A stretch of 64,000 nt of DNA from [Clostridium] fimetarium. Its GTDB lineage: Bacteria; Bacillota; Clostridia; Lachnospirales; Lachnospiraceae. The position numbers and the translations under genes were made by a program. Of this stretch, positions 57,256 through 64,000 are shown piece by piece (position 1 is the first letter of the stretch; each line of letters starts with the position of its first letter). The stretch covers positions 62,001-126,000 of the forward strand of contig NZ_FOJI01000003.1 in NCBI RefSeq assembly GCF_900111235.1, given 5' to 3'. The notes beneath the pieces were generated by a model that had not been told where the DNA came from, ran no database searches, and was given only the letters and a program-made list of their open reading frames with translations.

Positions 57256-57574
57256 TCTGAACCACCACCTCTTGAACTGTCACATTTAGTTTTCGCATAT
57301 AAGCAAACAGCTTTTCTTTGTCTTCTTTCATATAAAGTTCCATGTTATGACTGTGGACTATCTGATTCACATTTATACCAATATGATTTATCTCATTAAT
57401 AAGGTCTTTTAATAACTTCCTAATCTGTGGATAATCATTTGGTTTCTGACTAATGAGCAATCGAATGTAATCGGCTTCACACATTCCTGCCACTTTTGCC
57501 TTTTCAGCTAACATCTTCGCTTCCGTAGGCATTAGCCGTAAAGTCTTCTTAATACAGTGAATTGTATCTGCCAT
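57245..57574 (-). CDS. mobC: MobC-like relaxosome accessory protein
   Basis: From ATG 57574 (behind GGAGGTGCACAGAAAT) the 109-residue product shows LMPTEAKMLAEKAKVAGMCE, a ribbon-helix-helix-like start. The MobC hallmark EINHIGINVNQIVHSHN is in the middle. MobC proteins bind oriT and extend strand opening for the relaxase. The gene overlaps the relaxase start, and the probable oriT lies immediately upstream. Confidence 0.87.
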   Translation of the reverse strand: MADTIHCIKKTLRLMPTEAKMLAEKAKVAGMCEADYIRLLISQKPNDYPQIRKLLKDLINEINHIGINVNQIVHSHNMELYMKEDKEKLFAYMRKLNVTVQEVVVQIGD

Positions 57575-57589
57575 ATTTCTGTGCACCTC

Positions 57590-57913
57590 CTTTACCTGTT
57601 TTTAGTATATTGCCTTATACCTTTCCATGTCAGTAAAATAGCCACCGACATGGCAGGATACGCGGATAAGATGGCTCCATCTTTCTGCACCCTGTCAGAG
57701 GAGTAAACTCCCCTAAAACCCCTGATATTTATATTTCATTATGGAAAACCGTTATGATTTGCTATTTTCATTATACTTTTCCGTTATGGATTAGCATTTT
57801 GCACACACTTTTCATAACGTATTTTTCCAACATTTTCTTATTTTAAATATCAAGCTAAATATTCCATTATGGTTTGTGGTTATGCTTTACCATTTTCATT
57901 ATGGAAAGCAGAC
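57590..57913. other. Candidate oriT / iteron region
   Basis: This 339-base gap between MobC and the primase-like gene contains an inverted repeat GATGG/CCATC (57670-57681) and the perfect palindrome GGAGTAAACTCC (57700-57711) next to C-runs. Three ~20-base direct repeats of the form (C/T)(C/G)GTTATG-x-TT-x(G/A)C-x-ATTTT follow, at 57749, 57781 and 57877. Several CATTATGG copies are also present. Position just upstream of mobC-relaxase and repeat content fit an origin of transfer, perhaps with a replication function. Confidence 0.55.
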
Positions 57914-58900
57914 TCACTTTGCCATTTCATGTGCACTTTTCATAATGACTTTTTCCTCTAACATTCTTTTCACCAATTTTGCCTTCTGCAACCATTCATT
58001 GTAATCTTTGTATCCCCTTGGTGGTGGGCAATCTTCTACATTATAGCCTTTCTGCAAATACTTCTCTAACAGTTCTGCTGATGCTGTTCTTCCAGGCTCA
58101 TCATTGTCCAGACAAAATCGAATAGTGCTAATCTGCGGATGTTCTACAAGAAATGTTTCAAGTGGTGCATCGGAAAGCATACCAAGTGCCAGCTTATTAC
58201 TTTCATAATCAGCACAGATGTCCATATAACTCATCAGGTCAATTGCCGCTTCAAATACGACTAATTCTGTACTATAAGCATTTACTACATTAAACCCATA
58301 GCGCTTATCATTTCCTGTTACATCACACTTAAATGACTTTCCTTCTTTGTCAAATACACCTCGCATACTTGCAAACCTTGTGACTCCATCTTTATCATTT
58401 CCTTTAAAGACAATGTTGTGATAATCTCTGGCTTCGTAAATGATATTTTTCTTTACGAAATAATCTATGACTACCTTACTAATGGCTCTTTCCTGATTCA
58501 AATATGAATACAAGTAAGTATTTTTTCCTGTTGGAACAGGTAATATAAATAATTTCTTATCTTCTGCCATTACAACTACCTGATGGTTTAATGAGACATG
58601 GTTTTCTAATTCTGGATTATTTTGATATCCTGCAAAATCCAGTAACCAGAACACTGCTTCTTTCACTTCCATTTCTGCAAACACTCGCAAGAAATCTATC
58701 TGTGAACCGCCATTTTCTCCTTTATCATACTGTCTGGACCATCTAAACCAATGACTTTTTCCATATATTCTGACAGAATCCATCTCCTTTAACGTATGAT
58801 ATTTTCCAACTCGTTTGACTGTATATCCCAGATGAGAAGCCACTGCCGTAAGATCTACACTTTTTGCAATCGCCAATTCTTCCTCGTTAAATCGTTCCAA
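57914..58900 (-). CDS. DUF3991/TOPRIM primase-like protein
   Basis: The likely start is TTG 58900 behind AGAGGTGATAAA, four bases after the RadC-like gene; the longer ATG frame at 58945 has no site. The N-terminal part (about 1-90) shows VDLTAVASHLGYTV and SHWFRWSRQYDKGENGGSQI, the zinc-less CHC2-like/DUF3991 module of mobile-element primases. A TOPRIM domain follows with LVVFEAAIDLMSYMDI (catalytic Glu) and IRFCLDNDEPGR (DxD). The protein of ~328 residues probably primes or otherwise handles transferred single-stranded DNA. It borders the candidate oriT. Confidence 0.82.
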   Translation of the reverse strand: MERFNEEELAIAKSVDLTAVASHLGYTVKRVGKYHTLKEMDSVRIYGKSHWFRWSRQYDKGENGGSQIDFLRVFAEMEVKEAVFWLLDFAGYQNNPELENHVSLNHQVVVMAEDKKLFILPVPTGKNTYLYSYLNQERAISKVVIDYFVKKNIIYEARDYHNIVFKGNDKDGVTRFASMRGVFDKEGKSFKCDVTGNDKRYGFNVVNAYSTELVVFEAAIDLMSYMDICADYESNKLALGMLSDAPLETFLVEHPQISTIRFCLDNDEPGRTASAELLEKYLQKGYNVEDCPPPRGYKDYNEWLQKAKLVKRMLEEKVIMKSAHEMAK

Positions 58901-58904
58901 TTTA

Positions 58905-59444
58905 TCACCTCTTCTTTCCCTTCTCTGCCACCATCGGAGAGTCAAAATCTAGTGTGCGGTAGTCTGCATTAAATACATTATTTGGATTTTGTAGCAATCC
59001 TTTTTCCTTAAAACTAAAGTATCTGCTATTATCACCACCCACAATAATATGATCTAAGAGCGGTATTCCTATTAAATGGCAAAGCTTAATCATCCTGTCC
59101 GTTAAAATAGTATCTTCTTTGGAAGGCTGCAAGTTCGAACTTGGATGACAATGCAAAAGAATCATGCTAGCAGCATTGGATAAGATACTAGATTTGAATA
59201 GTTCTCTTGGATGTGCCATCGTCTGATTCAGTGCACCAATACTTGCAAAATGACAATTTATTGGTGTATTGTCAGCTTTCAGATTGATGATACATAATAC
59301 TTCCCTATCCATTTCACAAAGCTCTTTCCCAATCACATCAACGGCATCTTGGGGACTTACAATACGATGCTCCGACATAATCGGAGCATCTTTTACAAGT
59401 CTTACAGATATCACATCAAGTTTGAATTCATTCCTTTTTGGCAT
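58905..59444 (-). CDS. RadC-like JAB-domain protein
   Basis: From ATG 59444 the 179-residue protein has the JAMM metal motif LLHCHPSSNLQPSKED (H-x-H-x7-S-x2-D) preceded by MDREVLCIINLKAD and followed by LIGIPLLDHIIVGG. RadC-like proteins of this family are common in mobile elements and are suspected deubiquitinase-fold or DNA-related enzymes, without a known reaction. It overlaps the small gene at 59428-59544 and is followed by the primase-like gene. Confidence 0.8.
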   Translation of the reverse strand: MPKRNEFKLDVISVRLVKDAPIMSEHRIVSPQDAVDVIGKELCEMDREVLCIINLKADNTPINCHFASIGALNQTMAHPRELFKSSILSNAASMILLHCHPSSNLQPSKEDTILTDRMIKLCHLIGIPLLDHIIVGGDNSRYFSFKEKGLLQNPNNVFNADYRTLDFDSPMVAEKGKKR

Positions 59445-59544
59445 CCAAAACCACCGCCTCTCCAAACTCAACATGAATAATAAAATCGTCCTGGCTCTCT
59501 TTCATAAGCTGGACGATTTCTTCCATAGTTACTTCCCTTTCCAT
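59428..59544 (-). CDS. Tiny acidic 38-residue protein
   Basis: ATG 59544, with GGTGG five bases upstream, opens a 38-codon frame (MEREVTMEEIVQLMKESQDD, ending EAVVLDAKKE). It overlaps the RadC-like gene start by 17 bases and begins 14 bases after the DUF5688 stop. Its tight fit in the operon and protein-like composition suggest a real gene of unknown function. Confidence 0.55.
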   Translation of the reverse strand: MEREVTMEEIVQLMKESQDDFIIHVEFGEAVVLDAKKE

Positions 59545-59557
59545 CAAATCCACCATC

Positions 59558-60562
59558 CTATCTAGACTGATTTTTGGAATCATAAATCAAGTTTGCTTCT
59601 GCAACAAGTCCATCTAGTCTTTTGTTTGGAATATCTGTAGCTAGGCTTAACTTTCTTAAATCCTTATCGTAGTGGTAAACCTGATTGGAGAGCCTTTCAT
59701 CAAGAGACACCTGATCCATGTTGATTTCAGCTACCATTTCGGCTAACTCATTTGGATCACCCATATTGGCTGATACAGCGATGACCTCGTGGATCGAAGA
59801 GGGCATAATATAAAGGTCAGAACCAAGCTTTTCTGCTAACCCATGTAAACCTTCTTCGTATAGCATTGATGCAGCTCCATTTACTCCTCTTTCATTGGAA
59901 ATTATATACATCACTTTATCGTCTGGCATTTCCTCGATCATCATATCTGCAATTTCTCCTGGCATTCCGTCTTTCATAAACATGTCTCTGATCACTTCAT
60001 TCATAGACTTAATGGTAGGTGGGAGAAGGATTTTTGTATTTACCACAGCCGCCTGGAATAACTGTTCTTCATTCATCCCAAGTTTTTCAGCCAGGCTTAC
60101 ATTAACCATAGTACTCGAAATCCCTTGTCCATCTTTATCAACTAACCAGCGATAGATAATAGATAAATCCTGAAACTCACGATGTGGCATATTTTCAAGC
60201 ATTCCTTTATTTTGTTCTGTATTTACCATCTGCATAATAATGTTATCTTTTGCTTTATCAAAATCCAACATATTAGACATATCTGGTGCCTGATGAAATG
60301 CTTTTTCGATAGAACCTGCTGCTTCTCTTAATACTTCCTCCAGATCATTGCATTCCTTGTAATGCTCATACATAGAATTTACATAGATTGTTGGAGTCAC
60401 CTTTGCGCTTCTCTCATCTGTTGGAACAATATTAAGTCCGTCCATTGTCTGATTTACCTTAGATACAGAATGGATATCCACTCTGCTGTTCTGATACTCC
60501 GATGGCATGTACCCTAAGATTTTTTCTGCCACTACTTCTTTAAATAATTCGTAATTCATCAT
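59558..60562 (-). CDS. DUF5688-like conjugative-element protein
   Basis: The 334-residue protein begins behind TTGGAGGAAGAATCAT. It reads VVAEKILGYMPSEYQNSRVD, TPTIYVNSMYEHYKECNDLE, HREFQDLSIIYRWLVDKDGQ and GSDLYIMPSSIHEVIAV. I recall this as the DUF5688 family, frequently encoded in Lachnospiraceae mobile elements. It is soluble, with no catalytic motif known to me. It lies upstream of the RadC-like and primase-like genes. Confidence 0.7.
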   Translation of the reverse strand: MMNYELFKEVVAEKILGYMPSEYQNSRVDIHSVSKVNQTMDGLNIVPTDERSAKVTPTIYVNSMYEHYKECNDLEEVLREAAGSIEKAFHQAPDMSNMLDFDKAKDNIIMQMVNTEQNKGMLENMPHREFQDLSIIYRWLVDKDGQGISSTMVNVSLAEKLGMNEEQLFQAAVVNTKILLPPTIKSMNEVIRDMFMKDGMPGEIADMMIEEMPDDKVMYIISNERGVNGAASMLYEEGLHGLAEKLGSDLYIMPSSIHEVIAVSANMGDPNELAEMVAEINMDQVSLDERLSNQVYHYDKDLRKLSLATDIPNKRLDGLVAEANLIYDSKNQSR

Positions 60563-60605
60563 ATGATTCTTCCTCCAATTTAAATTTGTTTTTTTTCATT
60601 TTCTC

Positions 60606-60651
60606 TGCAACTTAATAAAGATTCCACACTATGGCGGAATCTTTCGTTGCA
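60606..60651. promoter_or_regulatory. Hairpin in the 5' region of the DUF5688 gene
   Basis: The arms AAAGATTCC and GGAATCTTT are perfect and TGCAA/TTGCA extends the stem. A smaller GATGAAG/CTTCGTC hairpin follows at about 60690. They lie in the leader of the DUF5688 operon and may influence its expression. Confidence 0.45.
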
Positions 60652-60721
60652 TTAATACTAGTGCCATAATGCTCCTTTCCACCTTTCTTGATGAAGTCAT
60701 GCTTCGTCATTTTTAGGCATT

Positions 60722-60746
60722 AAAAAAACCGGGGATTGTCCTCGGC
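60722..60746 (-). terminator. Terminator of the surface-protein gene
   Basis: On the minus strand CCGAGG pairs with CCCCGG around ACAAT, followed by seven T residues. It lies 54 bases past the stop of the gene at 60800 and separates the surface-protein genes from the transfer operon. Confidence 0.7.
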
Positions 60747-60799
60747 TAATGTACAATTCAATATTCATATTTTCACTTGATCTTCTTTGCATTTCTTAT

Positions 60800-62704
60800 T
60801 TACTTTTTGCAAAAGTTATATATTGTTAAAAACCGATCTAATGAATCCTCATGTTTTGCGTTCCCGATCCCAGATCTACCAATATACTCTTTTACCTTTT
60901 CAACATTCTGACTTGTAAACTCCCATGTCTGCGCCATACTTCCCCATTTACCATCTTCCTTTTTTGTATTGTTAAGAATTTCCACTAACAAAATATTATA
61001 TTGGGAATCTGTCCTCCATACTGATGTTTCTTCCAATCCACCATTCTCCGCGTCTGCCATGAGATACTTCTTACCAATAGATCTCACATAAGTCTTCGTT
61101 CCATCTGAATCAATATCACCTTTCTTAGAATCATCTGTATCCACAATATACACTGTAGCAGTGACACTAGATGTATTACTTGCGCTATCTGTTACCTGAT
61201 ATTTAACTAATGATGAGCCTTTTGATGTGAACTGAATAAATTCATTTGGATTAAAGTCGGCAACTTTTAAATTCTGTACAATATTACTGTCTTTGTCATC
61301 CGTTGCCGTTACTGTTGTTAGTAAATTAGCCTGCGTTATGATACCATTTTTAGCTTCATACAATGTATAATACCTGTCTTTTGCTGTAATTACAGGACAA
61401 TCATCCCAAATAGCGAAAAGCGTAATTATACTTTCTCCTGAAGTAAATGTGAACTTTCCATTTTCTTTATATGAGGCTACTGTAGCGTTTTTATCTTTGC
61501 TCCACCCAATAAATTTACTTTGACCTGAAGTAGTAGCTTTGGTAAATGTATTTGACGGTAGATTTTCTAACAAAGTGCTGTTCAAAACAATACTATTCAT
61601 AGAACCTTGTCCCCCATTAGCATCAAATTGAATCGTAAATGTACTTAATTGAAATGGTAATGCCACAGACGTATATGGAGCTGTTAATGTGCCACTGAAT
61701 GATGCAGGTCCGGTGTAATCATAACCAAAATTAGCTTTAATATCATTTACTAGGAAATTAGATCCTTTTGAAAGATTAACATTATAGTAATCGGCTCCAT
61801 CTTCTACAACTTTATTACCATTAATATATACATCAGCTGTCCCCCAGGGGCTAAGATATCCTTGTTCTATTCCGTTAAAATAAGCATTTACATCAAACGT
61901 GACTAATGTCACAAATGTGGGCCATAACCAGGCACCATTATCGGTTAATGTTCCACTAAAAAAAGTAGGCCCGGTATATGCGTACCCAGGCTTTGCTTTA
62001 ATATCATTAATCATATATGTTGTTCCTGTTAAAAAATCAGTTTGACAATAATCTTCGACATCATCAGCAACTTTTATTTCGTTAATATATACATCCGCTG
62101 TTCCAAAGCTACTTAAATCCCAGTGTTGCTCATTATCTAAATAAGAATTTAAGTCAATCGGAAATCTTTGAATTGGTGTAGGATTTTCCCATGGAGTCCA
62201 TTGTGCAGTAAATGTTAAATTATTCCCGGCATAACATCCAACATTAAAAGCAGTATATCCATCATGCGCTTCACCAGTTCTTCCATTATCAATTGTCCAT
62301 CCGGCAAAATCATATCCATAACGTGATGGTGTTGATAATAACAATCGTGGGGTGATTCCAACACAATCTACACGTTGAAAAAACATTTCTCCAATTTGTA
62401 TTTGATTTGTATATGAATTTGAAAAATCTTGAATAATGTGCCAATTTCCTGTGCTATCAATATATTTTCCACCTGCACCTAAACCATTCCACCATGAGCC
62501 TGCTGTTTCCCAATCATTCTCACCACCAGAATCAATTGTATACATCCATTTAGCCGAAGCACCACTCCCGCCATTTTCATTGATATAAATTAATCTTCTA
62601 TAATCAAGTTCATTTATTTCTTCTGCATATATCATTTGATGCTGATTTAACAAAAAATATAATGCTATTATAACTAATGATAAATAATATCTCTTTTTTC
62701 TCAT
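60800..62704 (-). CDS. Secreted InlB B-repeat-like surface protein
   Basis: The 634-residue protein has a signal peptide (KKRYYLSLVIIALYFLLNQH, cleavage near YAEE). Secreted modules follow. A listeria-Bacteroides (InlB B) type repeat lies near residues 125-170 (GYDFAGWTIDNG … LTFTAQW), with a related one near 360-430 (FDANGGQGSMNS, FIGWSKDK, ITLFAIW). In between, two similar ~85-residue units share the GTADVYIN and GPTFFSGTL/GPASFSGTL blocks. A C-terminal domain of ~200 residues lacks an LPxTG sorting signal. It is probably a secreted adhesin-like protein of the element; receptor unknown. Confidence 0.75.
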   Translation of the reverse strand: MRKKRYYLSLVIIALYFLLNQHQMIYAEEINELDYRRLIYINENGGSGASAKWMYTIDSGGENDWETAGSWWNGLGAGGKYIDSTGNWHIIQDFSNSYTNQIQIGEMFFQRVDCVGITPRLLLSTPSRYGYDFAGWTIDNGRTGEAHDGYTAFNVGCYAGNNLTFTAQWTPWENPTPIQRFPIDLNSYLDNEQHWDLSSFGTADVYINEIKVADDVEDYCQTDFLTGTTYMINDIKAKPGYAYTGPTFFSGTLTDNGAWLWPTFVTLVTFDVNAYFNGIEQGYLSPWGTADVYINGNKVVEDGADYYNVNLSKGSNFLVNDIKANFGYDYTGPASFSGTLTAPYTSVALPFQLSTFTIQFDANGGQGSMNSIVLNSTLLENLPSNTFTKATTSGQSKFIGWSKDKNATVASYKENGKFTFTSGESIITLFAIWDDCPVITAKDRYYTLYEAKNGIITQANLLTTVTATDDKDSNIVQNLKVADFNPNEFIQFTSKGSSLVKYQVTDSASNTSSVTATVYIVDTDDSKKGDIDSDGTKTYVRSIGKKYLMADAENGGLEETSVWRTDSQYNILLVEILNNTKKEDGKWGSMAQTWEFTSQNVEKVKEYIGRSGIGNAKHEDSLDRFLTIYNFCKK

Positions 62705-62740
62705 TATCCCTCCATATAAATTATAAATCTTTATATAAAA

Positions 62741-63382
62741 CTATTTCCAGTAATATGCAAAAGCTACCTTTCTATGATCATCATAATCACCCACGTTAAC
62801 CCACATATTATTGATATATCCCATTTTATATAATTGCATTGCTACTGCGATTTCAGCTTGAGTCTGCTCATTGTTTGAATAATAATATCCAATATATTCA
62901 AGTGATCCGGCTAATCCATTTTCTACATATCTGGTTGTAATTGTGTACAAAGTATACGGGCAATTATTTGTAGTTTTTACAAGAGCTTCTGTTGATGCCT
63001 GAGTTGGTGCTTCAGTAGGCGCCTGTGTTTGCTCCTGTGTTGTCTCCTGCGTTTGCACCTGAGTTTGCTCCTGAGTTTTCTCCTGAGTCAGCACCTGATT
63101 CTCCCGAGTTGGTTTTGGCACTGCCTCTTGAGTTGGTTCTTCTGTGTTTTGTACTACAGCAACTTGGATCTCCTCTGTAGTACTTTCACTCGAATTTTGA
63201 TTCATAATTCCATCAGAACTTGCTGTTATTATTGCATTCCCGTCTTCAGTTATTTCCTGGCTGTTTTCAGAAACTAGTTGGCTGTCAGCCTTTGTTGAAT
63301 TTGAACTACCTACTTTTGCGATACATAAGCATATTATAAAAATTGATAATAATGTTAAAAGTATAATTTTGATTTTTTTCAT
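62741..63382 (-). CDS. Secreted/anchored protein with Thr-Gln-Glu repeat
   Basis: The 213-residue protein has an N-terminal signal or anchor (IKIILLTLLSIFIICLCIA). A low-complexity stretch of TQE, TQA and TEA repeats follows from about residue 70 to 135 (TQEKTQEQTQVQTQ and similar). A compact C-terminal domain of ~75 residues (NCPYTLYTITTRYVENGLAG, MQLYKMGYINNMWVNVGD) completes it. The repeat looks like a flexible stalk through the wall. The start follows AAGGGAGAATATTATT. The C-terminal domain is not recognised. Confidence 0.7.
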   Translation of the reverse strand: MKKIKIILLTLLSIFIICLCIAKVGSSNSTKADSQLVSENSQEITEDGNAIITASSDGIMNQNSSESTTEEIQVAVVQNTEEPTQEAVPKPTRENQVLTQEKTQEQTQVQTQETTQEQTQAPTEAPTQASTEALVKTTNNCPYTLYTITTRYVENGLAGSLEYIGYYYSNNEQTQAEIAVAMQLYKMGYINNMWVNVGDYDDHRKVAFAYYWK

Positions 63383-63471
63383 AATAATATTCTCCCTTAA
63401 TAGGTTATTTTTAGATTTCTAGATACTGCTAAATGATTTCATTGCTAATAATTCTATTATAAATGTTTGCA

Positions 63472-64000
63472 TTATTTAAAAACAGCCACTAAGGATATAT
63501 TTCCTGTTGCTTTAACCTTATGATTATCCTTATCTGTTAAAGTGTATCTTGAACCATTTACATTCCATTGAAGGAACGTTTTTCCATTCATTGAAGGATT
63601 CTGTGGTATTATTATATCAGAATCTTTCTTAACGGTAAATTCTTTGTATATGATATTGTCAGCAAGTAAATAAGTAATCTTAACCTGTTCGTCTGTTACT
63701 GAAGAACTATTATTTGTATCTTGTTCAAATATTACAGTTTTCATAGCGGATACAGCACCAATGTTACCGTTTGGATGCTTATAGCTTTCAATCACTTCTA
63801 CGCTCAATAATCCTTTTTCATAATCAACTCCCAATACATTTACCGTTATTGTACTGTCAGAATTAATCTGAATCAACAAAGCTTCTATAAAATCAGCCAC
63901 AAACTCGTCATTACTGTTTACTGAATAGGTTGTGTCATCAAACTGATTTTCTACCGTATCCTTTAACGCACTGTCCACGGCATCATTCAGCTCATTTTGT
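63472..64000 (-). CDS. InlB-like repeat protein, 5' end beyond the window
   Basis: The frame is open to the right edge (reading QNELNDAVDSALKDTVENQF onward), so the start lies outside; an internal GTG at 63978 is not needed. The visible 175 residues have VADFIEALLIQINSDSTITV, SVEVIESYKHPNGNIGAVSA, and end with an InlB B-type unit (FLQWNVNGSRYTL … ISLVAVFK). It reads like a secreted or pilin-like precursor near the other surface proteins. The N-terminus and any signal peptide are not visible. Confidence 0.65.
   Translation of the reverse strand, partial: QNELNDAVDSALKDTVENQFDDTTYSVNSNDEFVADFIEALLIQINSDSTITVNVLGVDYEKGLLSVEVIESYKHPNGNIGAVSAMKTVIFEQDTNNSSSVTDEQVKITYLLADNIIYKEFTVKKDSDIIIPQNPSMNGKTFLQWNVNGSRYTLTDKDNHKVKATGNISLVAVFK

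Overview
The window looks like a low-GC anaerobic Firmicute (Clostridia, probably Lachnospiraceae). The evidence is AT-rich DNA with strong AGGAGG-type ribosome sites, U-tract hairpin terminators, SpoVG-domain proteins, HxlR/MerR/WYL regulators, and a large conjugation operon of the Tn1549/CTn type common in gut clostridia. Almost every gene is on the minus strand. No rRNA, tRNA, CRISPR array, complete insertion sequence or integrase/recombinase gene was seen.

Left part (1-31.4 kb) is an accessory region. It opens with a WYL regulator cut by the window edge. Next comes a WYL regulator followed by two long proteins of unknown function (1.45-6.3 kb), then a Gabija-like defence pair (OLD nuclease GajA plus UvrD-type helicase GajB, 7.8-11.6 kb). 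Upstream of that pair are a stand-alone GIY-YIG protein, a protein with a HEPN-type R-x4-H motif, and a membrane protein ending in a J domain. A two-component system with an ABC exporter follows (16.0-20.7 kb). After it lies a string of small detoxification or stress genes: MBL hydrolase, nitroreductase with divergent HxlR, PfpI/DJ-1, cysteine hydrolase, HxlR, MerR with divergent carboxymuconolactone-decarboxylase-like protein, Vat/CatB-type acetyltransferase, methyltransferase and ACT-domain protein.

The 20-31 kb stretch is decaying. A DJ-1 gene carries two single-base deletions, a methyltransferase carries two in-frame stops, and several short gene tails remain. Two segments around the J-domain gene (13.9-15.3 kb) recur at 30.4-31.4 kb, where the J-domain gene survives only as its first ~27 codons.

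Right part (31.6 kb to the right edge) is one minus-strand integrative conjugative element, read right to left. It holds secreted or surface proteins, DUF5688, a RadC-like JAB protein, a DUF3991/TOPRIM primase-like protein, an oriT/iteron-like region, MobC and relaxase. It continues with a coiled-coil protein, PcfB, a VirD4 coupling protein, Maff2, a VirB6/TrbL-like channel, DUF4313, PrgI, VirB4, a cargo gene (zinc-ribbon array with a PD-(D/E)XK-like core), an NlpC/P60 hydrolase, a 2462-residue helicase/methylase, a double-SpoVG protein and a coiled-coil protein ended by a strong terminator. Its far end, presumably with the integrase, lies beyond the right edge.

The best candidates for something undescribed are the WYL-controlled two-gene unit (1.45-6.3 kb), the GIY-YIG/HEPN/J-domain cluster beside the Gabija-like pair, and the zinc-ribbon/nuclease fusion inside the conjugation operon. 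All functional statements are read from sequence motifs without database searches.
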